From assembly GCA_004026145.2 (NCBI GenBank), contig CP034992.1, forward strand, positions 4,972,993-5,036,992: a stretch of DNA of 64,000 nt, in the 5' to 3' direction. The DNA comes from Takifugu bimaculatus (Eukaryota > Chordata > Actinopteri > Tetraodontiformes > Tetraodontidae). The position numbers and the translations under genes are program-made. The notes beneath the pieces were generated by a model that saw only the letters and a list, made by a program, of their open reading frames with translations, did not search any database and was not told the DNA's origin. Positions within the stretch are counted from its first letter, which is position 1; every line of letters begins with the position of its first letter. Of the stretch, positions 35,398 through 55,171 are shown piece after piece.

Positions 35398-38300
35398 ATG
35401 CTACAAGTCACCAGTCAGGGAACAATATCCTGCTCAGAAGACCCTTCACGACACACTCTCATAAATCACCAAGACAGAGCCACCACCCTCACTGTCAGCA
35501 TGTTAATATATACGCTCACACACTCATGTCCACGTGCTCCTCATGCTGAACGTTCACTCCTTTCAGCCAATCATGGTGCCTGGCCACTAAAGTGTGTCGG
35601 TGTAAAGAAGAAATGAAGAAATGTCTTGAATCTAAACCCAAAACTTGCCCTTGGACACACATCACCTGTGCTGATTCTGTCTGGCGCTGCTTGAAACGCT
35701 CCCCCTCACAACAGCCGCTCTGTGTCCCCTCTGCCCCAGCCATTCTTTAATGACAGGGTGCAGGGATGAGGGAATGAGAGGCTCTGACGGGTGAGCCGAG
35801 CGATGGATGAAAGCCCCCACCGCGCGGTCCCGGGGCCCTATGTCCTGTGCAGGTGGCAGGTGTGATCTGGTTGGGTGCAGAAGCACGAGAGTGAGGAAGA
35901 GGCGGACAATGAAGGTGTCTGTGGCCCTCGCTGCAGCTGCAGGAGATGGGGAGTGCAGGGCTGACAGATAAGACGGCCAGATGGACAGAAAGACGGAGGA
36001 AGGAAAGGACAACATGAGGAGTGCAAAAGACAGAGATGGGACTTCAAACAGGGGATTGTGCCCCAAGTGTGGAGAGACACGTACTTGTCTGGCCTAGAGG
36101 AGGACGGATGGCACAAACAAGCCAGCATCAAAGTCTCACACAAGCGTTAACCACTTACTTTTGCTCAAATCCACCGTGCTCCGCTTATATCTGCGTGCAT
36201 ATTGATGTCAACCACCCTCTCCGTGTGGATTTGTATCTATGAGACAGTAATCCTCTTCCCTCGCCGCTCTTGTGTGCAACTGTCCACAGCTCCCACTAAA
36301 ACCCACTGATCTCTGCCACATGGCACTCCATCAAAGCACTGATGGTCATGCCTCTCAGGGCAAGTTTTGCCAAAAAAAAAGGAAAAAAAAGCACACATGT
36401 GGCTTATATATACCCCTTAGCGGCGGGGATAAGCAGCCGATGTAGGTCTAACATAATTTTAGAACTGGTAGCATCTTAAAAGCTGCTCTCCGTCAAAGCA
36501 CTCCTGTCTGAGCACGTCCGCACACACACACACACACACACAGACACACACATTTCCTACTTGCTCTATCGGGTCTGATTAGAGTGACAGGGGCACTTCC
36601 CATTGGCTGTGAGAATGGCCCTCTCCTTCCCGGGGCAGCCAATTTCCCCTACTCCAGAGCTGATAGGAAACTTTGATTGTCCACCGAGCTCAGGAGAGAC
36701 AAAGAGATTTTTTTCTCCTTGCAGTCCACATATCGCTCCATCACATCTACACTAACTCCCCACTTGCTCTGTCCTCTGCCATCCTTTATGCTTGAATGTT
36801 TTCCTTTATTTCCATGAACTCACTTTCTGCTGCTGCACACCAGTCCATTAAACTGGTGCAGACCGCTTTGATGGGCAGGAAGCGTCACCTCATGTGGCAA
36901 CATCTGCATCCTGTGATGCAGCACAGGCTCACATGTTTGGCCTATTGTCTTGGCCTACAACTGTCTTCTGATAGCATTGCCTCATTTCAGGATTATATCG
37001 GAGCACAGGTAGAGTTTCCATCACTTTAATAATTTCTTTTGTCGCATTTATTGGACAGAGAAATAATTATCACGTCTCTGGAGAGCTTACGGGAAACAAC
37101 AGCTCCACTGACTTCCTGTCCAGCTGGACGTCACCACTGAACTGGAAATAACAGATGCCTTCTGGATTTTTTAGCACAGACATAATCATGAATTTAAAAA
37201 AAAAGTTGGAAAAACTAAGCACAACTGCAAAATGTAGTTATAAAATGTAGCAATCCATTCAGAGTACAAGAACTCCAGAACAAAGCCAATTTGGCAATAT
37301 CAAAACTACACTTATAAGTTCAACGTTTTTGGTTTTAGCCACAGTTAAAACATAAGTAGCAACAGATTTAGCAACTCTTGGCACCCTTGGGAGCAAAACA
37401 AGACCCGCGCAGGTTTTCCCCTGCACACTCTGACCGCCAGGTGTCGCTATGTAACAGAACATGTCTTCCTCCGTTTCTCCCGCAGCCTCAACATCCCTCG
37501 CTGACAATATCTTGCTCCTCAACGTCTACACAAGTCTCTCGTCTCATTTATTGTAAGAGCATTTTTCTCTAGCACAGGATTACGCACATCGCCATTAGTG
37601 TAATAGCATCAAATGAAATGGCACATGCATGTTTATAAGTGCGCGGGGTCCACATGAGGTGGAAATAAAGCAGTTTGGGTGACTTTGTGTATGACCTTTT
37701 CGGAAAGAGAGCTAATCCCAAGCTATAATAGACTCTGGGGCCGATATGGAAAACTGCTGCACCGTTATCTCGGTTGTCTAGGCGACCATCAGAGCACCGG
37801 GGCCGGTGGAGATGCCATTAAAAGGGGAATGTGCGTGTGTGCGCGCGTGCGCATACGCGCGAGTGTGCGTGCATGTGTCAGAGAGAAAGAGAGAGATGAA
37901 AAATGTTCTTTTGTCACAAGTGTCACTCATGCAGACTGCATTCGAGACGTGCGTTTTCTCTGCTGCAGAAACGCCGCAGAATAAGAAGAAGGTCAGTTAG
38001 AGCAGTTACAGCAGAAGGCCGCACTTGTGTTTGGATTCATTCTGTCACACGGCATCGATGCCACTTTAATAAAACTGTCGCAGACAGAAAGTCTTGACGC
38101 GGATCCGTTTGTCCTGCAGAGAAGCAAACACATCAGACAAAACTTAGGTTTCGGAGAATAAATCTGCAATAGCTTGTTAAGAGCGCCTGACTCACAATTA
38201 GTGCTGCAGTTTGGTGTTGATGGTCCGGATAAAAACATAGATTAATCAACTTTAAGTGAATGCGTAAATATCGAAGTTGTGCCATTAAAAACCCCTAAAT

Positions 38301-38537
38301 GTGAACTGCGACGCACAGAGTTCGAGAAATTAAGAAAGGATTAGGAAATGATTTAAAGAGGCTTCACAGATTATGTGGCAGTGATTTATGCTTTCATGCA
38401 TGTTTATACAGTGCATTGATATGTAAATGATGTATACCTACAGCCTGGTCAATAAGCTCTCTCTAATGTCAACCAGAAAACATATTGGTGGTAACGTGTA
38501 CATATTTCTCATTCCCTGCGCCTATCTGTCTCCATCA

Positions 38538-38584
38538 CCCCCCCCCCCCCCCCCCCCTCCCCACACACACACACACACACACAC
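38538..38584. repeat. Poly-C tract followed by (CA)n
   Basis: About 20 consecutive C residues, then TCCCC, then a CA run. Such a tract is prone to sequencing and assembly error. Confidence 0.9.
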
Positions 38585-38639
38585 CTCCCCTCACATGATG
38601 CATTAGATGCATTGAATGTATTTGTTGTGTAAGTTTGAA

Positions 38640-38780
38640 AAGGCGGCGATAATCTGGGAGTGAGAGATAAGGAACACCAATTTATTCAGCAGCACTTTGG
38701 ACCCCGCTCCCAGCCTCGGTCGGTGCTGACACCCCCAGCAGTTTGCTGATAAAGATTAGGCCATTTATTATCTTCACAGA
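38640..38780. promoter_or_regulatory. GATA-motif cluster, candidate gata2 upstream enhancer
   Basis: Four GATA motifs lie within about 130 bases: cGATAAt (38648-38652), AGATAAGG (38665-38672), TGATAAAG (38747-38754) and TTATCT (38768-38773, complement AGATAA). AGATAAGG is a top-affinity site. The cluster lies 5.4 kb before the gata2 start codon. Mammalian Gata2 has GATA-bound autoregulatory sites at about -1.8, -2.8 and -3.9 kb. Which of these, if any, it corresponds to cannot be told without alignment. Confidence 0.4.
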
Positions 38781-39068
38781 GAACAAAGATTGCGTGGTGC
38801 CGATGAAATATTACCCCTGGTAATAATCAGAAGGAGAGGGGCTCTGCCATCTCATGCAGTGTGCATATTGACTAATGTCGTCCCTGACGAAAACACAGTC
38901 TCGTGCAGAACATGCAGAAAATTGATTTTTAAAAAGTGTAGATAAACAAGAATGCACCATTATACGCGGGACTATTTAAAAGTTAGATATGATCGATAGC
39001 CTTTATTGAAGCAAAACAAAAAACAAAATAAATTACAGGTATTGTTACTAATAACAACAACAAACCCG

Positions 39069-39069
<1 letters not shown>

Positions 39070-39127
<58 letters not shown>
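39070..39127. repeat. (TAA)n microsatellite
   Basis: About 19 uninterrupted TAA units. Confidence 0.95.
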
Positions 39128-39128
<1 letters not shown>

Positions 39129-40199
39129 TTTGTACAAAATTGATTGAAGCTGTTTTTGAACGATCGTTAATAAGAAAACGAAAAATAGATAATGCTGATT
39201 TTCTAAAATGGATTTCATTTCATAAGGCTTCCACTTGACTTGACATGAAAAGGCTGAGCACCTGACCAAAGCCAGGATAATAATCAGGTGTCCAATACGC
39301 AGCTTTTTCCCAAATGTTTTGCTCCAGCGACTTTAAACAGTGGAACAAATGTTATTAATCCAGTCTTGGACATCACACGTTCTTCTTCTTCCTTTATTCT
39401 CTCCGTTTTGTGTGCGTGTGCAGTCTGGGGAGCACGAGGACCGAGTTGCAGGGGTCCTCGCGCCCCTTGCACCTGCCTGGCTCTGGCGCTGCGCACGAGC
39501 CCAGGTCGCGTGCAGGAGATTTTAGGGGCTTTGCATGTTTTACAAAGTTGTTGTTACTTTAGGTTACAAAAGCGCAAAAAGGAGGGAGGGGTGGTTTTTT
39601 TCCCTTCATTGTGACATTTAACGCGGGGGCGGGGGGGACGCAGGGGGTGAGGCTGGAATAAAGCAAAGCTCCTTAAGTCAATTACCAGCGAGGCTGTCAA
39701 TCTTGCACACATTAACACTGGAAAAATATATAGGAGTAAATCACACCGAAAGGCTCAAAAATACGATGAATGTCTTGCCTCCATTTGGATATTGACAATA
39801 AAATAATCTTCTAATCTGCGCACAAACAAACCGCATAGTTTGTCATCGAATGGTGGATCAATGCAGTTACTATTCAGAATTATGTTTTTATTATTATGAC
39901 TATCATTGTTATTATTATTATTTTTTAGTTGTAGTAGTATTCACGCATCAAAATAGATGCGTGAATTTAATGTTAACTTAATTCTGGCTGGTAGAAACAG
40001 TAACAGAGCGTTTCGGGGGGGTCAGGCGTTATAGAATTAACCTCTGACAAGGACAAGTTATTGATCAGGTCGACGGTCGCAGGTGGGTATATCCCTGCCA
40101 GTCTGTCCCCTTCCACGGGACCCGGAAGACGGGCCGCTGGCTGACGTGCCGTTACGTTGGTGCTGAAGCGGCTGTACCGCCACTCAAGTTTCTGCTCAT

Positions 40200-40459
40200 A
40201 TCCACAGAGGCTCGGACGCGGCGACAGCGAGACGCAGAGCGCAGCGCAGAGCCACGGCGCACTTGGCCACAGCAGACTGGGAGAAAAACGTTGTCCCTGC
40301 ACGTTGTAACCTGTGAGCAGCATCATTTAAACAGAGCGGGATTAATCGGGACCATTTCAAAGCCAAACAGTCTGGTTTTGCACCGTTATGCTCGAGAGAA
40401 TAGGTGCGGTAAATCCAAGGGTATGAAAGCGCAGCGACTCTGCTCTCAGACGGAACCAG
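40200..40459 (+). other. gata2: Candidate distal noncoding first exon of gata2 (5' edge unknown)
   Basis: A strong donor, GAACCAG|GTAAGA, ends at 40459 in a GC-richer block with no good coding frame, 3.7 kb before the first coding exon. Vertebrate GATA2 genes use a distal and a proximal alternative first exon, and the position suits the distal one. Only the donor and base composition support it. Confidence 0.3.
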
Positions 40460-41647
40460 GTAAGATTTAGTCATATTTTACTCTTTCATCTAATTAGATT
40501 TTTTTTAGTTTTTGGACAATATGGATATATATTTTGTATATAAAGGAAATATTACCCCGAGGTAATTAATGCGTAAGAGCGCGACTACCGTTTAGCAGTC
40601 CCTTTAAGATTTCATATAGGTCGCATTGATAAATCTTTATTGCTTGGACATTTTAAAATTATATTTAGTTATTTGTTTATTTTACAACGAGATGTATTTA
40701 TTGTCGACAAATACATTTGGCAGGTGAGGGGATACCGAACTAAATGCCGCAGCGAGATTACTATATGTAAATAAATGTAAAAAAAAAAAAAAAAGATGTA
40801 AAACAAGTAACTTGTGTTTTAAAATTAATTTTAACATACGAAAAATTGGGGGGAAAACGCTGTAATATCACGGTAGGCAAAACTTTGAAAAAAATGTGAC
40901 GTAACGAAAAATGCCAATGATCGGTAATAGACAGAGAGCAAAGAGTTCTGACGTAAGGATCATGAAATTGACTGGAGCAAGACGTCGACAACAGGAGTGT
41001 CTATTGTTTGAACAACTAAAGTAAAAAAAAGAGAAAGAAAACATCAATGATGGAACAGAGACTTGGATCTCCTCGGGCATGCAGGAGCACCTTTTACCCA
41101 CACCTGTCTTTCACCTGTAGTCTGCATGGAGCCGAGCACCAGTGGGCATAGAAAAGATGCTAATTAGCGTAAAGATTAATAATTTGAGGGGTGGGGACTG
41201 ACGCAATGACCACTGTGAACACCGTTCAGGAAACGCCTTTTAGTTTGCAGTAATTAAATCATCCTCCTACAAAGAAGCTCCTCAGTTTTGTTCTGTGTTT
41301 AGAATGAATGGATGGGAATTACAAAAATCTTCTGCTATATAATCCCTGACCTGACATACTCTGAAATGTTATTATTCTAAGTTTAAACTGCTTAATTGGG
41401 AGCGGCTGATGCTGTCATGGCAGCATCCAGGCTCCTCTCCCGGCAGTTAGATGGTCTTATGTCTGGGTGCTTGTGTCTATAAAGCCCCCCAGCGCCCTGG
41501 CTCGATCTAATTAGCCGTGAGTAAAGGGGACAATAATGCTTCAGCTGGTTTGTGTCATTCTCTTCTTTCTGGCTCTGCTTATCTTCACAAGACCCAGTGT
41601 GGCTCTTCACCCCCTCCCTCACAAACACACAACCGCACCAAACAGAG

Positions 41648-41715
<68 letters not shown>

Positions 41716-41722
41716 ACACACG
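41648..41722. repeat. (CA)n microsatellite
   Basis: About 75 bases of CA with one GA interruption near its right end. The open frames across it (THTHTH, CVCVCV) are artefacts. Confidence 0.95.
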
Positions 41723-42425
41723 GGATAATGATGGATGACCGTGCCCAATGCGAACAAACAGGTAGATAATGCCAATCCTATTTAATAACGGCATGGATCG
41801 GAATGATAATCTTGTTGTTCATTAGCCGCTACGGCTGCACACCATTCCAGTTGTTGCTCACCCAGCAGCTCGGGAGGTGTTGGGAAACGGATAGAGCTCT
41901 CTGGTCTAGGATAGCATCCCGGGTGAAACAATGCAGCTGTGTCCTTGAGAAAGACAGAGCGAAAGCAACAGCCCCCACCCCTCCTCTCTAACGCTCCATC
42001 AGCCTTTCTCTTCTTTTGTTCCAACGCAGATACAAATGGGATTAATGAAGGTATAAATTACACAGGGCCAAATCCTGCTGAGTAATCCACTTGGTAAACA
42101 TGCAGAAAAACAATGCTGCTGCAGCTCTGAATGCGTGCTTAGCAGAGACAGAGCAGAGAGGTAGAGTGGTGTTAAAGTGGGTAGAAATCCAAAAGGGCCC
42201 TCTCAACAGAACATTTCAGCACCCACGTTTTACTGATTAAATCTAAAATGGTGTTTGTCTATATTTGAATAACAAGAAATATAAAATATGCTGGTGTACA
42301 GTGATTAACTAGAATGTTTGTAATTGGCGTGCCTTTGGCCGTCCATCATGCACTAATTTGTTGATTTTAGGACCCCATCCCAGCTCCAGTGGCAAAATGC
42401 CAGTGATTTAAAGACTGATGACTGA

Positions 42426-42464
42426 CACACACACAGACACAGACACAGACACACACACACACAC
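42426..42464. repeat. Imperfect (CA)n tract
   Basis: CA dinucleotides interrupted by several AGACAC units. Confidence 0.85.
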
Positions 42465-42665
42465 GCAACACATCAGAGCTCCACCTTCGTGTTGGTGACC
42501 TCCAACATCGTCACTTATTGATACCTGAATAAATTCCGGGTTTCAGGTATGTAAAGCTCAAGATATAACTACCGTCTCTCGTGATTCGGTGACGTCAGAT
42601 CCAAGCAGGCGTCAGTAAGGCGGCCAGTTGGGGCTCCAAGCGACCCTCTAATTATTCCCTGTCAG

Positions 42666-42666
<1 letters not shown>

Positions 42667-42746
<80 letters not shown>

Positions 42747-42771
42747 CTCATTCTCTCTCTCTCTCTCTCTC
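42667..42771. repeat. Compound (CA)n(CT)n microsatellite
   Basis: About 76 bases of CA pass directly into about 28 bases of mainly CT. Confidence 0.95.
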
Positions 42772-43599
42772 ATGCACACAGACACACACGAGACTATATG
42801 TAACAACTTTAAAAATCACTTACATTTTTTTTTTGCGCACAGACTAGCCCAGGTATTTTACACGCGTGCACGCAAGTAGTTGTTGCGTGTGCATTTGTTT
42901 ATGGCTAGATTTGAGCTAAGAGGCACTGTCCCCAGCTGGTTTCCTCATAGGTCAGGCCTTGCGCCCATCCCTGGTGCCACGAAGTGAGGGGCCACGCCAT
43001 TACTATGCAAACCGTTTTTGATTGCGCTGTCCTCGGGACAAAACACTGTTTTCACAAGAAGAATGCACAGCTACTAATTAAAGACAATTAGGTGCTCTTA
43101 ACAATGGGGCCAATTTCGGGGCCATAAATCGACTCCTCCTCTGTTGGTTTAAAGGTGCTGAAGACCCTGTTTATTTACATAACAGCAATATACGAAAAAA
43201 AAAACAAAACACCAACAACCAGTAAGTATACATTGTGGCCAATGTATAGGTTCACCGGCAAGAAAAAAATGCTCAAATTTATTATTCTCATATTAACTGC
43301 GTGTCTGGGGCAGTTCAGCTTTTGTTAAAAAAATAAATTCGGATAGGTTCCAACAAGTGAAGATAGTCTTTTGAGTTCAAAATTCATTCAAATATTGTTC
43401 AGGGTGTAATTCACTCGATGTAAAATGTCTGTCTTTAGGCTTATATCAGCCGTTAAAAAGCAGATTATCGCGGGCCGATTGCTCATTCAGTGCAGAGAGA
43501 GAGAGAGCGAGAAATACCCCCGAGAAATTATGCCGCTGATTGATAAGTCGTTTAGTTTTTCGGTGCGGAGAAATGGAAATTGAAAGGCGAGCAGGGATG

Positions 43600-43680
43600 C
43601 GGAGAGCCAATTGTGGCGAGGCTGGCTGTGATTGGCTGAGGCCGAGGCCCCGCCCAGCGAGGCTTGATATGGGAATTTAC
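43600..43680 (+). promoter_or_regulatory. gata2: gata2 proximal promoter: two CCAAT boxes and a GC box
   Basis: A CCAAT at 43607-43611, an inverted CCAAT (ATTGG) at 43631-43635 and a GC box (CCCGCCC, 43649-43655) sit within 50 bases. They lie just before the candidate proximal noncoding exon. The mammalian proximal GATA2 promoter also relies on CCAAT elements. No TATA box is visible. Confidence 0.5.
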
Positions 43681-43689
43681 TGGCGCCAG

Positions 43690-43797
43690 GCGCATCAGTC
43701 TGCGCCACATCTCATTAATGAACCGCAACACTGCGTGGATCAAGACTTTTCACACGTCTGTGCTGTGTTTTTGTTTGGCTGATCGAGTTTGCAACAG
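43690..43797 (+). other. gata2: Candidate proximal noncoding first exon of gata2
   Basis: A donor CAACAG|GTATTC ends the exon at 43797. The next acceptor (TTTGCAG, ending 43993) opens the exon that carries the start codon. The 5' edge is placed only roughly, downstream of the CCAAT/GC-box cluster. Confidence 0.45.
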
Positions 43798-44157
43798 GTA
43801 TTCGGGGGAATCGCTTGTGCTTCTTTCTTTTTTTTTTTCATGCAAAATACGCGGTGCAGAAAGTGTTGAATTTATTCAGGCGCATAGTTTATTTATGGCT
43901 GCAAGGAATAGAAATTAAACAAGGTTATAGTCCTCGTTGAATTGGAATGGAGGTGAAAAGGCTGTTTAACGTTTTCTCTTCGTCTCTTTGCAGGTAACTG
44001 AAGAGAAAGAGAGACTTCGGATTATTTCAGGATTCTGTTCATTAAATAACCAGTCGATATCTTGACAGTTAAGGACTTACGCTGTGAGGAGGATTTTTAA
44101 CTCCCTTTACTTTGGAGGTTAATCGAACACAGAGACGAAGAGACCGCCCGCTCAGCC

Positions 44158-50740
<6,583 letters not shown>

Positions 50741-51314
50741 GGCCACTCCAGGCCCGGAACTCCTCTGTCTGTGGGACCCAATGCGCCGCCATTAACACTA
50801 TAAATGGCCCTCTGCAATGTGTTGAAAGCGGAGCTGACTTATTGCGTCATGTACAGCGATTGGAGAGGAGAGGCTTTCACTTGGACTTGAAGGTCACATC
50901 TTGCCTGACCTCGGCGACGGGGCGCTCCAGAGAAGGTCTTCAGCGGACTCAGTGACGAGCTAATGTGACGAAGGCTTTGTTTGTCCCCTCGGCGACTGAT
51001 GGTGGCAAGAATGGAATGAACAGTGACGCTTGTCCTTTTTGTTTTGCTTATTTTTACTAAGTCACTTTGGTACCCACCTCTTGTTGACCCTGTAACAGGA
51101 GACTCAAAAGAGGTCTTAAAAAGAACCGCTGTTTTCACCTCACGGCAGTCTGCTCACACACTGAGATGCACATACTCTTTCGGTGCACAGACCTTCATCC
51201 AGCACCCAAAAACCTATATCTGGTGAAGACTACAGTACCCATAAAGCAGTGCTCTCCTCACATGCTGGATTGTATGCCACCACAACGCTCACCTGTTTTT
51301 AATAGACTCTTTGG

Positions 51315-51320
51315 AATAAA
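51315..51320 (+). terminator. gata2 polyadenylation signal AATAAA
   Basis: A canonical hexamer lies about 575 bases after the stop. A second AATAAA at 51568-51573 could serve a longer transcript. Confidence 0.5.
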
Positions 51321-51599
51321 AAAAAAAGCAGTAAATAGAGTGTTTATAAATGCTTTATTGCTATCATTGTTGTTATATTTGATGTTATAATTATTGCTAC
51401 AATAATTTATTTTCACTCTTTAGCTTTCGTAAATGGAAACGGTTATGATAATTTTAATTTCATGGTTATTATGTAAAAGAAACCTGTCATAGATAAAAAG
51501 TCCCTGAGCTGTATGTTTTTATCATTTTCCATCTCACAAAAGTAAAGGAAATAATGTTTAATACTAAAATAAAAATCTGTCACTGCCTCGTAAGTCTTT

Positions 51600-54500
51600 A
51601 CGGCCTCTGTTCACCATCCTTCACCGTCCACGTATGACGGCGGATGAAGCTCGGCTTTTAATGAAGAGTCATTATTAAAATCATAAGTAATATCAGATGC
51701 ATCAAGGAAAGCTCTGTGATCCCTTGAGCGTGGTAATGCTTTGGTCAGGCTCCTCCTCTATCTGTGATGGCACGTTGTTCAGAGAAGGCCTCTTTGTGGA
51801 GCTGAAGCCCCAGGCTGGACCATTGTACCCAGACAGCAGGCTCCAGAGGAGGACTCCGAAGTCACACTCATACACATGCACATACCCACACGCTCACAAA
51901 CTCACTTGGGAAGAAAAACAAACCCTAATTCACACCCTTATTTAACCAAGTAACCCATGAATTTTCCCTTTATAAACTGCAGCAGGCACTAATTTTACAA
52001 GGCCAAAAGTGGCGAATACTGAGTCATGAGTGCAGTTCGGCAGCCTTTTTCGCTTCAAGAGTACAGCTGTCTCTTGGCCATGGTGATTGGAGTGAGAGGA
52101 AGGACATCGGGTCTTTAGTAGGAGAGAAAGGAGGAAGGAAAGGCAATCAAGCGACCTGAGCAAACACATGGGGGTCTGCTCAGACCCTTTGCAAACAGAT
52201 GTGAGTGCAGCTGAGAGAGCCAGGAAGCAGGCGTCGACACTGTTGCTCCCTCATCTCGTCCTCTTTTTTTCGTTGGCTTTGCTTTTGTTTCTCTTCTCAG
52301 TCTCCCTCACTCTGCTGTTCCATTTATTTGTTTGCCTTTTATTCTCCCCTCCATATTTTCTTTTCCTCCCCATTCGGGCGATTACTTTAAAACTTTAAAG
52401 GAACTTTGGAAGGGGCCGGCCTGCTAATGAGTCCGTGCCATTAGGGCCAATTTGAGGTCATCATGGCTGAGTTCAGCGTACCCTTACACACCCACGGCAT
52501 AAACCCATCCGATTAAACAGCCCAGGCTAAAAGTGGACGACCAAACCCTCCACCCACTCACATCTGCTGCAAGGTTGATCCCATGGGGCTTCCTGGGCGC
52601 TTGATCACTTCAAACAGAAAATAATATCCAACCCAGGATTTTAGGTATTAAGTAACTGGAGCAGTGTATTGTCAGCCTGTGACGCATCATAGGAATTAAT
52701 TTGCTGCAAAAACATGAACAGGGAGACCTGCCGCAGAGTCTAACCGCTGCCTTTCAGAGGAGGGTGGAATCCCCTCAAACACTTGCTGAACACCAGTGAT
52801 GGTGATTTCAAGTAGGTGGTGAAGCCATCTGTGGGCAGTGTAGTGTGGTGCTGTGGGTACTGGGCCGTGTACAGGCCACAGGTCCAGCAGGTCTTGTGCT
52901 GCTGCTGTGGCTGCAGTCAGTGAGCCCAGCTGAGCCATGCTTGGCGTGACTCCCAGAGTCTGAGCGAGGGGGGGTGGATGGGATGGAGAGAGCCAAGACT
53001 CTTCAATGAGGCCCTCCGGAGGGAAGGGGCAACCATCCCAAAAATAATGCAGCGGTTTGCCAGGTTGCTGATTCCCTCAACGCCACGCAAACACATTCAC
53101 AAACATGCGCGTGTGCAGAGGCAGACAGCAGTTGACAAAGCTTCGGATCTGTGTTGTCGGGACAGCGCTTGAGGAAAGCAAGGCGGCCTAAGAAAACATG
53201 ACACGCACATGACTGGGACGCCCGCTCTAGAAATGAATGCTCGGCTTAGTGTGTTGGAAGTCAGCACGTGCCACCGTTGCTGTGCCACTAGATTCTTAGA
53301 GTCACTGTAAAATGAGGGTTTTGTACTCTCTTCGCCTCATCCATCAGCTACATCAAACAAAATCCCCCCCCCCCCCAAACTCCCACCATGAATTATGTGA
53401 CACCAAAAGAGCCATAAAATAGGATGTTACTTATCTTCACCATCAAAGTGGCGTTCCACAGAAATGATGAAGAGGAGAGATCCCAGATGCGTCAGCGGGG
53501 TGAACGTGGTGACCACCGAGATCAGAGCGCCGAAAGGTTTACGACTTGAACCTGGAACTGGATGTTTCTGCTCATCTCCACTCCCTAACTGCTTTTCTTT
53601 CTCCTGCTCTTCCGTTTGTCCTCATCAACCTCCCCACCTCCGTGGCGCATTCCCTCTTTGAGCTCAACGTAACCCTCCATTTCTTTATTTTTATCCTCTT
53701 CCCCCCTTCCAATACTCCCACTCTTTTCTCGTCTCCCACTACCCCGGTGTATTTGTTTTTCCATCAAATTGAATTAGCGGAATCAAAAGGTATCCCGGCC
53801 ATCCCCTCACAAAGTCGAGTTAGGGAGAGAGACATGGAAGATGAAAGGAAGTAGAACACAGTTCAGATGCAGGTCTCTTAATATGTGTGTTGTGATGGGG
53901 GTTGACCTTTGCCTGAGCCCAACAAAAAAAGAGAATCCCTCCTTCCTCAGAACTCTGGAAGAATATTAAGGTTAAATGATGGGACATTATTTACTGAACC
54001 GTGCCTATTTCTGCTTTTACAGTTGATGATGTGCAATTGCTGGTTTGTTGGCCGTGAGGAAAAAAAAGTGGGGGGGGGGGGGGGGGGGGGGGGCGCTTCT
54101 TGTTTTGCTTTACCTTAACTGACTGCCCAACTACAATAAAACATGAAAATGCATTTTTAGGACCTGCAGTTAAACTTCCTCTTTTAATGGATCACGAGAA
54201 ATTCATAGAAATAACCCCACCTGACAGGAAGGAAAGGGGGGGGGGTACCATCTGACAGTCGAACAATTCTTCACACTTTGGAGATTAATCAACCGTGCCC
54301 ACCGTGCACGGTTACCAATCACTGCTTGGCTGCCACCTCTTCTGGCAGGAAACAAGGCAGTCACAATGCAATATCTAAGTGACATCACAAATTAATTGTA
54401 TACTTTAGCTACAGCTGCATACTGAGCTTGATTGAGGACATGATTATTTTGTAGCGGTGGAAAAAAGAAAAACAGGAAGTGAGAAGTTTGGACAGGAAAT

Positions 54501-55000
54501 ACTTATGTTCTACTATTAGCACCAATTAAGACCATAGTGGTCTGACAGAGACAGTCTTAAGATTGATTACACAGGGTACAATAGTAGGTTAACATTCTGT
54601 AACTGTTGATACCGACGGCTAAATTCACTCTGCCACTGGCTTTGTTACACACTAATACAATTTTTTATTATTAAGAATGTTTTTAAAAACAATGCAAATT
54701 ATTGCTGAGAACAATAAATACTGTAGCTATTCAATCAGTGATCATAGATGGGCACACATCTGTTCTGTGTATTAAGGATTTTAACTTATTAGTTGTCATA
54801 TTTTCCAGACTTTAAAATAATTAACTTTAAGTACTGGAAAATGAGACAGAATGTCTATGGGATGGCCTGTGAAGGCAGAATTTATAATCCCAAAGGGGAA
54901 AAACAAACAGAGTGTATGATTTGACCTTTTTGAAACAAGCTAGTCCTTATTGCTTTAATTTGTGGTTCAGGAAAAATCCAGATAGAGTTCAATATTAATG
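51600..55000. other. Region downstream of gata2, no gene recognised
   Basis: No exon chain was found. A C-run (about 53365-53376) and a G-run (54070-54093) are the main low-complexity tracts. The open frames are pyrimidine-rich artefacts. Confidence 0.55.
54070..54093. repeat. Poly-G tract
   Basis: About 24 consecutive G residues, a length at which the true count is unreliable. Confidence 0.9.
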
Positions 55001-55171
55001 TTACTGTCACATTGTAGTTTCAGAAATAAAAATGAAAATTTCTTATGAAATCATTTAAACAAGGTTTAAACAATCTCATTTTTAGTCCAGAACATATTCT
55101 TTTGTACAACAATGCTCTGAAACAACAGGCGGCGGACTTGCAGAGCAGCCTCCTTAAACCTGTAAAGGAGG

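Larger units (their letters stand above)
33640..38600. other. rpn1-gata2 intergenic region, left part
   Basis: No gene was found. The longest open frames here are created by CA repeats or simple sequence. This interval corresponds to DNA that in mammals holds long-range GATA2 control elements, so regulatory content is likely but not identified by eye. Confidence 0.5.
40460..43560. other. gata2 upstream region between candidate first exons
   Basis: No coding sequence. It contains long CA tracts and a CT tract, listed separately, with AT-rich unique sequence between them. The DNA around 42880-43160 lacks simple repeats and looks like possible conserved regulatory sequence, but I cannot measure conservation. 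Confidence 0.4.

Noticed and set aside
35070..35616. Long ORFs of repeated THTHTH
   Set aside because: They are translations of a CA microsatellite and its flanks.
41392..41794. Cysteine-valine repeat ORFs
   Set aside because: They are the minus-strand translation of a CA microsatellite.
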